Positions 1-8,582 of a stretch of 64,000 bases of DNA are shown here, piece by piece (position 1 is the stretch's first letter; each line of letters opens with the position of its first letter). The notes below the pieces were generated by a model that was given only the letters and a program-made list of their open reading frames with translations, searched no databases and was not told the DNA's origin. The translations under genes and the position numbers were made by a program. Source of the DNA: Alphaproteobacteria bacterium (GTDB taxonomy: Bacteria > Pseudomonadota > Alphaproteobacteria > Micavibrionales > Micavibrionaceae). The stretch covers positions 124,001-188,000 of the forward strand of contig JAACPE010000002.1 of the NCBI GenBank assembly GCA_009995595.1. The letters run 5' to 3'.

Positions 1-563
1 AAATGTACGTTTTTAAGGTTCGCTTCTTTTAAATCCCATTCGACAACCCGAATACGCTTGTTATCTAAGCCCATGATATCAAATGATTTTTCTATGGTTC
101 TGTTCGTAACAATAATTTCGGGGACGCCTTGATTCAAAAGGCCATAAACAATTGCCCGCGCTGCTCCCCCTGCTCCCAGCACTAATGCGGCGCCACTTGT
201 AAAATTAAATTCGGGGACGCTTTGTTTTATATTTTGTATAAAGCCGTACGCGTCTGTGTTATAACCATGGAGCTTATTATCAATAATTTTTACTGTGTTA
301 ACTGCCCCAATAGCTGTAGCCGTTTCGTCAATATAATCACATAAAGCCATAATGGTTTGCTTATGCGGCACTGTCACATTAAAGCCCACATATCCTTGGT
401 CAATTAAAGTGCTAATATCTTTTTTAAAATTATCAGGGGGAATATCTATTTTGTCATAAGACCCTTTAAGGCCGTATTTCTCAATCCAATGGCTATGGAT
501 AATTGGTGACTTACTATGGGCAATCGGATGCCCGATTACGCCCGCTTTAATAAAACTACTCAT
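1..563 (-). CDS. aroE: Shikimate dehydrogenase, 3' end outside window
   Basis: NADPH-dependent reduction of 3-dehydroshikimate to shikimate in cytoplasmic aromatic amino acid synthesis. About 187 N-terminal residues are visible. They begin MSSFIKAGVIGHPIAHSKSP, where the GHPIAHSKSP segment carries the shikimate-binding serines. Further on are NVTVPHK with the catalytic lysine, GAVNTV, and the nucleotide-binding glycine motif VLGAGGAARA. The ATG overlaps the stop codon of the preceding maf gene (ATGA), so the two are translationally coupled. The same ppsR-maf-aroE order occurs on one side of the Caulobacter origin. The C-terminal NADP-binding half lies beyond base 1, so its integrity cannot be judged. 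Confidence 0.93.
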   Translation of the reverse strand, partial: MSSFIKAGVIGHPIAHSKSPIIHSHWIEKYGLKGSYDKIDIPPDNFKKDISTLIDQGYVGFNVTVPHKQTIMALCDYIDETATAIGAVNTVKIIDNKLHGYNTDAYGFIQNIKQSVPEFNFTSGAALVLGAGGAARAIVYGLLNQGVPEIIVTNRTIEKSFDIMGLDNKRIRVVEWDLKEANLKNVH

Positions 564-1159
564 AATCCCAGCCCCTCCTTTTGCAAATAACCAATCAGGG
601 GCAAAAGAGGCATACCCAATATCGTAAAATAATCACCATCAATTTTTTCAAATAATTGTATGCCTTTTTGTTCAAGCGCATAACATCCAACACAACTTGT
701 TAAAATATCCCTGGCATCAGCAATGTAATAATTTAAAAAATCATCTGAAAAATCTCTCATTGTCAGTTTAGCTTGGCCTGTTTCATGCCATTCAATAGAG
801 CCATTTCTTGCAACAGCGACACTGGATATAAGTGTATGGCTATTTGCTCTAAAAGACTTCAAGCGCTCATAAGCTTGCTGCGTATTATTCGCTTTTGAAA
901 TTATTTCACTATTAAAAATTAAAATTTGGTCACTACCGACCACAAAGCTATCTTTTTCTTTGCCTGAAACGTACAGCGCTTTTTCTTTTGCTAAACCTAA
1001 AGCAATATCCTCAAAATTTGCTCCATTTTTTTTCATATTCACTTCTAATTGCCGCTCATCTATATCAGCGGACTTTATTTCAAAATCAAAGCCTGCATTC
1101 CTTAGCATTTCTTGGCGCGCCTTACTTTTAGAGGCCAATATCAATTTAGACCGGGTCAT
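560..1159 (-). CDS. maf: Maf family nucleotide pyrophosphatase
   Basis: Cytoplasmic nucleoside triphosphate pyrophosphatase of the Maf/YceF/YhdE family, thought to clear non-canonical or methylated nucleotides. The 199-residue length is normal. The N-terminus LILASKSKARQEML is the family phosphate-binding signature, VVGSDQIL holds the conserved acidic residue, and the later segment around SCVGCYALEQKG is in the expected place. The start overlaps the end of ppsR by 14 bases and the stop overlaps the aroE start, so ppsR-maf-aroE reads as one minus-strand operon. Which nucleotide it prefers cannot be told from the sequence. Confidence 0.92.
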   Translation of the reverse strand: MTRSKLILASKSKARQEMLRNAGFDFEIKSADIDERQLEVNMKKNGANFEDIALGLAKEKALYVSGKEKDSFVVGSDQILIFNSEIISKANNTQQAYERLKSFRANSHTLISSVAVARNGSIEWHETGQAKLTMRDFSDDFLNYYIADARDILTSCVGCYALEQKGIQLFEKIDGDYFTILGMPLLPLIGYLQKEGLGL

Positions 1160-2024
1160 GATTTTCCTCTTTTTTCGCCTTGCTGTTTCGCTTATTCAGT
1201 AAAACGATAATCTCCGCAGTTGTTTCCTCTACAGAGCGGCGCGTCACATCAATAACAGGCCATTTATTCTTTGAAAACAAACGTCGTGCATTACGAATTT
1301 CTTCTTCAATTCTTTCCAAATCCAAATATTCATTTTCTGAATACATTTTATGATCATCATCTGCATTCAGGCGACTGCGGCGTAAATTTTCTAATCGTTT
1401 TGGCGATTCAGTCAAACCAACAAAGAGTGGTTTTTTTAAAGATAATAGTTTTTCAGGAAACTGAACACCAGGAACAAGCGGCACATTTGCGGCTTTAATA
1501 CCGCACCGTGCCAAAAAAATACATGTTGGGGTCTTAGAGGTGCGCGACACACCCACTAAAATAACATCCGCATCTTCCAAACCATCAATATGCTGCCCAT
1601 CATCAAAATTGAGCGCATAATCGACCGCGTCCATTCGTTTGAAATAAGCCTCATCCAGTGCATGTTGAAGACCCGGTATTCCCTTAGGGGGTAATCCCAA
1701 ATATGAAGACATTGTTCGTAAAATCGGATCAAGTACAGGCATACATGGCACATCTAATTCAGAACAGGCGTTTTGCAGTTTACGACGTAATTTTTTATCA
1801 ACAAATGTAAATAAAACGGGGCCTGGCGATGTTTGTATGTCGGCAATAGCCCGATCAAGCTGCGCCTCACTTCGGATCATCGGCCAAAATCGCTCAGTTG
1901 GCTCAACACTATCAAACTGTGATAAAGCTGCGCGAGCAAGTCCTTGCAACGTTGTCCCAGTTGCGTCTGAAACCAAGTAGATATGAAACGATTGAACGGG
2001 GTCTTTAATATTTTTCACAGTCAT
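1146..2024 (-). CDS. ppsR: Pyruvate, phosphate dikinase / PEP synthase regulatory protein
   Basis: Bifunctional ADP-dependent kinase and Pi-dependent pyrophosphorylase (DUF299/PPDK-RP family) that switches pyruvate phosphate dikinase or PEP synthase off and on. The N-terminal LVSDATGTTLQGLARA and the P-loop GVSRTSKTPTCIFLA are diagnostic, and 292 residues is close to the family norm. This is the homologue of the gene that flanks the origin in Caulobacter and Rickettsia (CC0001/RP001). It starts the ppsR-maf-aroE operon. Its ribosome-binding site AAGGA (2029-2033) lies inside the 3' arm of a 10-bp inverted repeat, suggesting translational control. Confidence 0.93.
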   Translation of the reverse strand: MTVKNIKDPVQSFHIYLVSDATGTTLQGLARAALSQFDSVEPTERFWPMIRSEAQLDRAIADIQTSPGPVLFTFVDKKLRRKLQNACSELDVPCMPVLDPILRTMSSYLGLPPKGIPGLQHALDEAYFKRMDAVDYALNFDDGQHIDGLEDADVILVGVSRTSKTPTCIFLARCGIKAANVPLVPGVQFPEKLLSLKKPLFVGLTESPKRLENLRRSRLNADDDHKMYSENEYLDLERIEEEIRNARRLFSKNKWPVIDVTRRSVEETTAEIIVLLNKRNSKAKKEENHDPV

Positions 2025-2028
2025 AGTT

Positions 2029-2062
2029 ATCCTTATGCCCCTACTTTAAGGAGCATAAGGAT
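2029..2062 (-). promoter_or_regulatory. Hairpin hiding the ppsR ribosome-binding site
   Basis: A perfect 10-bp inverted repeat (ATCCTTATGC at 2053-2062 and its complement at 2029-2038, as read on the minus strand) flanks a 14-base loop. The 3' arm contains the AAGGA Shine-Dalgarno sequence five bases before the ppsR ATG, so in the folded mRNA the site is paired. No U-run follows on the minus strand, so it is not a terminator for the upstream gene. On the plus strand it is followed by TTTTT, but no plus-strand gene ends there. A translational switch is an inference. Confidence 0.55.
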
Positions 2063-2092
2063 TTTTGAGAAGTAAAAAGATGGTAAAATAAC

Positions 2093-3211
2093 TTATAGAT
2101 CGGGGAATATTTTTAGCGCTAACTCTTGATCACGAAACGGAACGCCTTCACGCATAACAACGTTTAAATCATGCGTAATCTGTAATAAATGCGCTAAATT
2201 AATCGGATCATCAATTTTACAAAAGTATGGGTCACGCATGATCGTCTCTGCTATACCCTTTAGGTATTGTGCCTCACGGCCTATTTGCGACATTTTTTCG
2301 ATAATATTGAAATGAGGGATATTAGAGCCAGCTTGATATGATTGATAACGTAAATCTTCATCCATCATCTCTAAAAATAGATGATCTGCTGCATCAATTC
2401 GTGATCGGTCTGCGTACCACTGACGGAAAATATGCGCTAGTGCCGCACCATTATAAAGCGCTGTTGGATAAGTATCAGCCACATTCAAAAGTACTTGTGC
2501 CATATCAGCATCTTCTGTTCCCAACACATGACGCCACAGCTCTTTATAGCCTGCATTTCTGAGTTCATAAGCAATCATTATAGCAAGAGAGTCAGTGTCA
2601 GCATGGCGTACGCGCTCTAAAAACATCGCCATTTTAGGATTATAATCTTTTACGAAGTTGTAATTTTGATTTTCATGCCAGATATCGCGTAATGCACGCG
2701 CAAAATTCATTAAAATCATATTTCTAAATAAAGACGAACGCCCTAAAGTTGCTGGATCAAGGCCAAAACTATCTATTTCTAATGTTTTTTCAGACGTATT
2801 AAGGTAATAACTGTCATTACCTGTGTCATTTAATGATATTAGCCATTCATTATCTTCAAAATGTCCTATAAGCATGTGACCCAGTGCGCTCTCAGTCATC
2901 ATGGCGCATAGCCACCCTAAAACATCCCGATCTGTCTCGAATGAATGTGGATAGGCTTCTAGATTATTAAATCGTTTAATTTCAAAAGGATTAAGATGAG
3001 CGAGCGTGTACTCATCATGGGTTAAGTCACAAAACTTGTGCTCATAATATTGATCAGACGATGAACTGACTAAATTATCCTGTCCCCTTTTATATGATTT
3101 GTTCATGATAGAATGTTCTGATTTCACGTCATCCCATCCATGGCTATGATTTTTGTTCGCTGGCGTGAGATCGATCACTCGCAAAGTTGATTCTGATGAC
3201 GTTTGCATCAT
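2093..3211 (-). CDS. Unrecognised protein, paralogue A of origin-side pair
   Basis: A 372-residue cytoplasmic-looking protein of unknown function with no signal peptide or membrane segment. I place the start at 3211 (MMQTSSES) because GAAGAGG lies nine bases upstream; the open frame extends further back but has no better site. It then overlaps the 3' end of the preceding gene by 68 bases. Residues about 161-350 match residues 171-355 of that neighbour in pattern: FARALRDIWHE versus IKELRRFWQNT, WYADRSRID versus WFLSDRCSIE, and IMRDPYFCKIDDPIN versus MILNDPIFTDVRDRSN. The two are therefore diverged tandem duplicates. I cannot name a family with confidence; a weak thought is the DUF6782-type proteins of alphaproteobacteria. 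Confidence 0.7.
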   Translation of the reverse strand: MMQTSSESTLRVIDLTPANKNHSHGWDDVKSEHSIMNKSYKRGQDNLVSSSSDQYYEHKFCDLTHDEYTLAHLNPFEIKRFNNLEAYPHSFETDRDVLGWLCAMMTESALGHMLIGHFEDNEWLISLNDTGNDSYYLNTSEKTLEIDSFGLDPATLGRSSLFRNMILMNFARALRDIWHENQNYNFVKDYNPKMAMFLERVRHADTDSLAIMIAYELRNAGYKELWRHVLGTEDADMAQVLLNVADTYPTALYNGAALAHIFRQWYADRSRIDAADHLFLEMMDEDLRYQSYQAGSNIPHFNIIEKMSQIGREAQYLKGIAETIMRDPYFCKIDDPINLAHLLQITHDLNVVMREGVPFRDQELALKIFPDL

Positions 3212-4412
3212 TCTGTGTGTCCTCTTCTTGACCCATGTTTTCATGGTTATCTTTATTTTCGAAAAAAGCGTGATGAATATCGCGCTCCTGATCAAGAGAG
3301 TGGGTTTGCAATTCCTGTTCCGCATCCTCAAAACTGCGTTCAAACTTAATAAACCATAAGAAATTGGCGTTTGAACGGTCTCTAACGTCGGTAAAAATGG
3401 GGTCGTTTAATATCATTTGGGCATAAGGTGCCAGGTAATTTTTGCCGAAAGGCTGTGACCCAAGCTGTGTAATTAGATCTATGGAAACCATTTTTGATGA
3501 TTGGGCATGGTCAATCATATAGCCTTCATACTCACCCAGCATCATTTGTATCAAATTTCTGTCCTCAATTGAGCATCGATCCGATAAAAACCAGGTTTCA
3601 AAAACTGCGCTACAGGCTTTTCCGTTGTTAATTGTTCTAAAATCCGTAAGTGCTTCTCTGGCGAACGCGCGTCCTAAATCGGAATGGGGTGAATTTTCAA
3701 TAATACTCCAATAACTTTTCTCACCTGCTAGTTTTAACTCCCATGCGCTTCGAATAATGGCGGTTTGTAAATCTGCAATTTGTGCACGATTTACCAAAAC
3801 GGCTTGATCAGGGTGAAACGCAAGAGGGTGTATACCTGTTCCTTGCGTATTTTGCCAAAATCGCCTTAATTCTTTTATGGCCGCAAATACAGCTTTCTCA
3901 AGAGTTTGCATAGGTTGTATAAATATAGACTCAGCTTCTTTATCTAAAAGTGAGCGCTCAACTTGCTTGGATAACAATATGTTAATACCTTTAGATTGCG
4001 CGTGACTGTATAGAGCTGATGCATAACGACTTTGTGATAAAACACCCAGTATCTGTGAAAGTTCAATTTTTTGGCTTTCACTTACCGCATTTAAATTTTT
4101 TGTACTGACAATAAAGTCTTGAAGCGCTTTATCGCGTGGTTGGGCAAAATCTAGCGATAAACGCTCGTAGGAATTAATTTTTGTTTTAAGCTCAGCGATT
4201 TCTATATCAAGGCTCTCATATAGTTTTACATCATCCTCTGATAATATAGCCTCGTCTTCAAAATCAAGCACATCATCCATATAGAAAAATGGCTGGTCAC
4301 TGATGATAGTGCACTCAACAGGCTGTGTATTGTTAATACTATAAGCCATGCGGCATGTTGGTTTATAACCCGCTTTTTTTGGTGCGTCTGTGTTATCTGG
4401 TGTGTTTGCCAT
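3144..4412 (-). CDS. Unrecognised protein, paralogue B of origin-side pair
   Basis: A 422-residue soluble protein of unknown function. The first 60 residues are acidic and probably disordered, and residues 60-90 look like a short coiled coil (LDIEIAELKTKINSYERL). The rest is predicted helical, with a block at about 171-355 shared with the downstream gene. It starts at ATG 4412. The 217-base gap upstream holds a perfect TTAA-N7-TTAA sequence (4571-4585), the core of a CtrA-binding site, so cell-cycle control is possible. The C-terminal tail (about 365-422) is charged and low in complexity and overlaps the next gene. No catalytic motif was recognised. Confidence 0.72.
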   Translation of the reverse strand: MANTPDNTDAPKKAGYKPTCRMAYSINNTQPVECTIISDQPFFYMDDVLDFEDEAILSEDDVKLYESLDIEIAELKTKINSYERLSLDFAQPRDKALQDFIVSTKNLNAVSESQKIELSQILGVLSQSRYASALYSHAQSKGINILLSKQVERSLLDKEAESIFIQPMQTLEKAVFAAIKELRRFWQNTQGTGIHPLAFHPDQAVLVNRAQIADLQTAIIRSAWELKLAGEKSYWSIIENSPHSDLGRAFAREALTDFRTINNGKACSAVFETWFLSDRCSIEDRNLIQMMLGEYEGYMIDHAQSSKMVSIDLITQLGSQPFGKNYLAPYAQMILNDPIFTDVRDRSNANFLWFIKFERSFEDAEQELQTHSLDQERDIHHAFFENKDNHENMGQEEDTQNDANVIRINFASDRSHASEQKS

Positions 4413-4570
4413 ATCCCTAATCTTTATTCCCTAAATTCCCATGCCTTAAGAACATGATGAAGGCTGTGCCCCTACGACTGCCTTACATCCTTATTATGGG
4501 GTGAAAAAGATTAACGAATTACTACCAAAACTAAGGTAAAAATTCTTTTTTAGAATAAAAATTCCGAATA

Positions 4571-4585
4571 TTAACAAGGGCTTAA
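4571..4585. promoter_or_regulatory. CtrA-box candidate
   Basis: TTAA, seven bases (CAAGGGC), TTAA: an exact match to the full CtrA site core of alphaproteobacteria. It lies between the minus-strand genes ending at 4630 and starting at 4412, with a TTGACA hexamer (4611-4616, minus strand) upstream that could be a -35 element. In AT-rich DNA a few such matches arise by chance per 64 kb, so position beside the origin is the main argument. Confidence 0.4.
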
Positions 4586-4629
4586 CAAAAGAGGGCTTCT
4601 TTTCCTATTATGTCAATAAATATGGTTTT

Positions 4630-5250
4630 TTATAACGCTTCTGTAATAGGGATATCATCAACCAGAAGCTCTTGCTCATAGACTTCGACAACGCCTTTTG
4701 GCGTTACAGATATTTTGCTTGCAAATAAAGATTGCTTGTAAACAAGGCTCGCTCCAAGGTAAAAATTACTACTCGCGTCCTTATTTATTAAATAAAGCGG
4801 GTCAATCATTTTGCTCAAAGCTCGTTTAGCGGCAGTCGTTGGTTCATCGCGCCAATTAATGTGTTCTGGGGTATCAACAATTTTAAATTGTCCTTCTGGA
4901 CTACGAACCATTGAAAAGAAAAATCGTACATAAGCCGAAATATTATCTTGGTGAAGAATAATGCCTAAAAGGTCATTTAACCTATAAATCGTATCGGGCG
5001 ACCAATCCAAAATATGAACATTCTGGTTGCCGCTATTATGCTGTATAAGGCTTAAAATCTGGCGTGGTTGCTTATCTTTATGATCAGTAATTTCAATGAG
5101 TGATGTGTTCTTATAAAAAGGGAGCGCACGCTTTAAAACACGTGAAGCGTCAATCTGAAACGGGGATATATCAATATGGGGGTTAATGGCATCAATTAAA
5201 GCCATAGCCTCTTCATTTTTTACTTCGTTAAAAAGCGTGCTCATTTTCAA
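4630..5250 (-). CDS. Conserved hypothetical protein next to origin
   Basis: A 206-residue soluble protein I do not recognise by function. The segment AYVRFFFSMVRSPEGQFKIV followed by INWRDEP has the feel of a conserved alphaproteobacterial hypothetical family, but that is memory rather than proof. No signal peptide, membrane helix or nucleotide-binding motif is seen. The C-terminal third alternates beta-like strands ending in VYEQELLVDDIPI. The start MKMSTLF could also be the second Met. It is transcribed away from the presumed origin, with its promoter inside the 5251-5693 gap, and is followed 217 bases later by the paralogue pair. Confidence 0.7.
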   Translation of the reverse strand: MKMSTLFNEVKNEEAMALIDAINPHIDISPFQIDASRVLKRALPFYKNTSLIEITDHKDKQPRQILSLIQHNSGNQNVHILDWSPDTIYRLNDLLGIILHQDNISAYVRFFFSMVRSPEGQFKIVDTPEHINWRDEPTTAAKRALSKMIDPLYLINKDASSNFYLGASLVYKQSLFASKISVTPKGVVEVYEQELLVDDIPITEAL

Positions 5251-5693
5251 ATATCCTTATAAATATCAAATCAAAAAGAAGTGTCGCATAAAATTAAAAA
5301 AGAGCCGAATCGATTCGCAGATTTAGAGATTTAACGTATTTTCAAATACCATCTATGCCTGAATGTTCACACATGTTCCATGTATGACCTTGTGTATGAA
5401 AACTGTTTAGATAAGAGGAGAAATTTTCAGGGTGTTTTACCCCCCACAACTCACAAAAATATTTTTATCCTCTCCCGCTGTGAGTTAGGAGTAAATAAGA
5501 TTGTGTGAATCTTTTTTCTCCCTCCAACGACTCGCCTATAAAACAAGGATGTTCTTCTTATAGTCTTTTTGTATTAAATTCGGGATAAAAACTAATCCCC
5601 GATACTCACAGCCCCTACTACTATCCAATACCTTTTTAAAATACTTTTTTAATTAGTAAGGTTCTGATTTACTGCTCGGCAGGATCGGAGAGA
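5251..5693. other. Candidate chromosomal replication origin (oriC)
   Basis: This 443-base gap between divergently transcribed genes lies immediately upstream of hemE, the position of the origin in Caulobacter crescentus and Rickettsia. It holds AT-rich tracts (for example 5630-5660), four GANTC motifs (5307, 5312, 5507, 5529) of the kind CcrM methylates, and a near CtrA box TTAA-N7-TCAA (5331-5345). TGTGTATGA at 5391 is one base from TGTGNATAA. TGTGAGTT/TGTGAGTA words appear at 5448-5455 (minus), 5479-5487 and 5603-5610 (minus). No perfect DnaA box TTATCCACA is present, so recognition would depend on weak boxes. The region must also hold the hemE promoter. Confidence 0.55.
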
Positions 5694-6746
5694 ATGATGC
5701 AAAAAAATAAACCCATTTTAAAAACCTTAGCCGGTGAAAAAACCGATATTGTGCCGTTTTGGTTCATGCGCCAAGCAGGGCGATATCTCCCAGAATATCG
5801 AGCCCTACGTGCCGAAGCTGGTGGTTTTTTAAATATGGTTTATAACCCTAAAAACGCCTCCGAGATTACATTACAACCTATTCGACGATTTCAAATGGAC
5901 GCGGCTATTTTGTTTTCGGACATCTTGGTGATACCTCAGGCTTTGGGGCAAAAACTTGAGTTTTTAGCAGGGGAAGGGCCTAAGCTTGAGGCATTAAATG
6001 TTGATAGTGATCTTGGATTCCTTAACCCTGATAAAATTGATGATGTTTTAAACCCTGTCTATGACACGGTTACAATGACTTGTGATAAACTCAAAAAAGA
6101 AGGATTTGATCAGACAGCTTTAATCGGTTTTGCTGGTTCTCCATGGACTGTTGCCACCTATATGGTTGAAGGGGGCGGCTCAAAAACCTATGAGAAAGTA
6201 AAATCATGGGCTTATGGCTCTCCAGAGAAATTTCAACAGTTAATTGATATTTTAATTGTCTCTACAAATCATTATTTAGAAAAACAGATTAAGGCAGGCG
6301 CTGAAATTATCCAACTTTTCGACAGCTGGTCTGGTGTTCTAGATCAAGTTAATTTTGAAAAATGGGTGATTAAGCCGACTGCCCAAATTGCCTTAAATCT
6401 TAAATCAAAATATCCCGATATCCCTATTATAGGCTTTCCGCGCGGCGCTGGGACGATGAGCTTAGATTATGCTCAAAAAACAGGCATTAGAGCGATTGGG
6501 CTCGATTTTACAATGCCTTGCGATTGGGCGGCCAAAAACTTACAGTCGATTTTACCCGTTCAAGGGAATTTAGATCCAGTTATGCTTTTAACAGGCGGCA
6601 AGGCTCTTGACGCAGCTGTTTATCATATTTTGGATAGCTTTCCTGACAAAGCTTTCATTTTTAATCTAGGCCACGGCGTGATAAAAGAAACACCACCTGA
6701 GCACGTTGGCCAAGTCGTTGAAATTATTAAAAGTTATAAGAGATAG
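5694..6746 (+). CDS. hemE: Uroporphyrinogen decarboxylase
   Basis: Removes four acetate carboxyls from uroporphyrinogen III to give coproporphyrinogen III in haem synthesis. The N-terminal signature PFWFMRQAGRYLPEYR and the second signature GFAGSPWTVATYMVEG are intact, and 350 residues is standard. Two adjacent ATGs (5694, 5697) follow GGAG at 5687-5690; the second has the better spacing. It is followed six bases later by hemH and then hemJ, a haem operon reading away from the presumed origin. Confidence 0.97.
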   Translation: MMQKNKPILKTLAGEKTDIVPFWFMRQAGRYLPEYRALRAEAGGFLNMVYNPKNASEITLQPIRRFQMDAAILFSDILVIPQALGQKLEFLAGEGPKLEALNVDSDLGFLNPDKIDDVLNPVYDTVTMTCDKLKKEGFDQTALIGFAGSPWTVATYMVEGGGSKTYEKVKSWAYGSPEKFQQLIDILIVSTNHYLEKQIKAGAEIIQLFDSWSGVLDQVNFEKWVIKPTAQIALNLKSKYPDIPIIGFPRGAGTMSLDYAQKTGIRAIGLDFTMPCDWAAKNLQSILPVQGNLDPVMLLTGGKALDAAVYHILDSFPDKAFIFNLGHGVIKETPPEHVGQVVEIIKSYKR

Positions 6747-6752
6747 ATAGTT

Positions 6753-7823
6753 ATGAGCAAAAAGAAAATCGCCATTGTTTTGATGAATCTAGGGGGGCCA
6801 GATAAAGCAGAGAGCATAAAGCCGTTTTTGTTTAATTTCTTTATGGATAAAAATATTATTGGCGCGCCGCTCCCTATTCGTTTTGCTGTAGCGAAATTGA
6901 TTTCTATACGCCGCTCTAAACGTGAGGCAGGCGATAGTTATGGCGAGCTTGGTGATAAATCTCCTTTACTTGAAAATACGGGCAAGCAAGCCGATGAACT
7001 TCTTAAGGCTCTTCAAAAAAAATCTAAAGATAATGACTATAAGATCTTTATTGCCATGCGATATTGGCACCCTATGACAGATGAGGTCGTCCAGAACGTA
7101 AAGGCCTATGACCCCGATCAGGTCATTATCATGCCGCTCTACCCCCAGTTTTCAACCACTACGACGCGCTCTTCGTTACAAACTTGGAAGAAAATGGCCA
7201 AAAAATTTGACCTAAAAAAACCAACAGCGACCGTTTGTTGTTACCCATGGGATGAAGGGTTTATAACCGCCAGCGCTGAAAACGTTAAAAAAATATACGC
7301 GCTGGCCAAAAAAGAAACAAATAAAGCTCCACGTGTATTGTTTTCCGCGCACGGCCTTCCTGAGAAAATTATTAAAAAAGGCGATCCTTACCAATGGCAA
7401 TGTGAGCAATCAGCAGAAAAAATTGCTGAAGCTACAGGGATTAAAGATCTTGATTGGCAAATTTGTTATCAATCGCGTGTTGGCCCTTTAAAGTGGATTG
7501 GTCCTTCAACAGAAGAAGCGTTACATAAAGCGGCGCACGATAAAGTCCCTGTTGTTATCCTGCCGCATGCTTTTACACAAGAACACGTTGAAACACTTGT
7601 TGAGATTGAGATTGAATATCGTGAAGAAGCTGAAAAAATGGGGCTTCATGATTTTTATCGTGTTCCCGTTGTTGGAACAAATGAAATATTTATTGGCGGC
7701 CTTGCCGATATGATTATGGCACGTATAGGTGATACAGGCATTAAGTCAGATGTTGGAGCGCCGCTTTGTCCCTCAGGGTATAAGGAATGTTGTATGCGCC
7801 AAGCTCATAAATTAGAGTTTTAA
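6753..7823 (+). CDS. hemH: Ferrochelatase
   Basis: Inserts ferrous iron into protoporphyrin IX, the last step of haem synthesis, at the inner membrane face. MNLGGP at the N-terminus, FSAHGLPEKI with the catalytic histidine, and PHAFTQEHVETLVEIEIEY are the family landmarks; 356 residues is slightly long. The tail has Cys339, Cys346 and Cys347, and there is an internal Cys pair (VCCYPW). Some alphaproteobacterial ferrochelatases such as that of Caulobacter hold a [2Fe-2S] cluster, so the cysteines may be ligands; this is inference. It lies between hemE and hemJ with short gaps. Confidence 0.96.
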   Translation: MSKKKIAIVLMNLGGPDKAESIKPFLFNFFMDKNIIGAPLPIRFAVAKLISIRRSKREAGDSYGELGDKSPLLENTGKQADELLKALQKKSKDNDYKIFIAMRYWHPMTDEVVQNVKAYDPDQVIIMPLYPQFSTTTTRSSLQTWKKMAKKFDLKKPTATVCCYPWDEGFITASAENVKKIYALAKKETNKAPRVLFSAHGLPEKIIKKGDPYQWQCEQSAEKIAEATGIKDLDWQICYQSRVGPLKWIGPSTEEALHKAAHDKVPVVILPHAFTQEHVETLVEIEIEYREEAEKMGLHDFYRVPVVGTNEIFIGGLADMIMARIGDTGIKSDVGAPLCPSGYKECCMRQAHKLEF

Positions 7824-7833
7824 GGGATAGATC

Positions 7834-8292
7834 ATGCAAGAATTCATTACTGACCCAACAGTGTACCTGTGGTTAAAAGCATTACATCTTATTGCTGTAA
7901 TGTCTTGGATGGCCGGACTTTTATATCTTCCGCGCTTATACGTATATCATGTGAAGGCCGTTAGGGGATCAGAGCTGTCCGAAACGCTGAAAGTTATGGA
8001 GCGCCGTTTACTTCGTTTCATCATGAACCCCGCCATGATTATCACATGGATTTTGGGTTTAACCATGTTAATTGGTAATGCTCAATTTCTCATGGTTGGT
8101 CAGGGGTGGATGCACGCCAAACTCTTATTGGTTATTTTATTATCAGGCGTACACGGTATGTTATCAAAGTTCCGTAAAGATTTCGAAAGCGACCAAAACA
8201 CTCAGTCAGAAAAATTCTATCGTATTTTAAATGAAGCCCCCACCGCTCTTATGATTATTATTGTTATATTGGCCGTGGTAGAACCATTTTAG
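7834..8292 (+). CDS. hemJ: Protoporphyrinogen IX oxidase, HemJ type
   Basis: Integral membrane enzyme oxidising protoporphyrinogen IX to protoporphyrin IX, the step that feeds HemH. The 152-residue protein has about four membrane segments. A conserved His lies in LKALHLIAVMSWMAGLLYLP near residue 18 and a Lys in WMHAKLLLV, both typical of the HemJ (TIGR00701) family that binds haem b. Neither HemY nor HemG is visible in the window, fitting the alphaproteobacterial use of HemJ. It begins ten bases after hemH. Confidence 0.93.
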   Translation: MQEFITDPTVYLWLKALHLIAVMSWMAGLLYLPRLYVYHVKAVRGSELSETLKVMERRLLRFIMNPAMIITWILGLTMLIGNAQFLMVGQGWMHAKLLLVILLSGVHGMLSKFRKDFESDQNTQSEKFYRILNEAPTALMIIIVILAVVEPF

Positions 8293-8376
8293 GATATGAC
8301 ACTTTATAGTAGCCCTCCCATTATTATGGCTAATAAATGTTTCTGTGATGTATTGGTAAGTTTTTTATCATAATTC

Positions 8377-8405
8377 TTGACTCAGACAATATAAATGCCT
8401 ATATG
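8377..8405 (+). promoter_or_regulatory. Probable rho promoter with long leader
   Basis: TTGACT (8377-8382), a 17-base spacer and TATATG (8400-8405) form a plausible housekeeping promoter. The following ~170 bases before the rho ATG contain no open frame, consistent with the autoregulated leader known for rho genes. No clear hairpin with a U-run follows hemJ, so read-through from the haem genes is also possible. Confidence 0.5.
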
Positions 8406-8582
8406 TGTCTTGTCTTTAAAGATTTCTGGGCATTGTTATAAGTATTTCAAGGGATTAGCCCTGTTGCGTGTGATGCTATTATTAAGCCGTACGCATTAAG
8501 AATATAAAAAGATTTATCTTCTATACTTTTAAGAGAAACCATTCATTTCATTTTTACACCCCCACCACACGAGAAACCTCGC

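Noticed and set aside
5465-5473. TTATCCTCT as a DnaA box
   Set aside because: Two mismatches from TTATCCACA; listed only as part of the weak-box argument and not called as a site.
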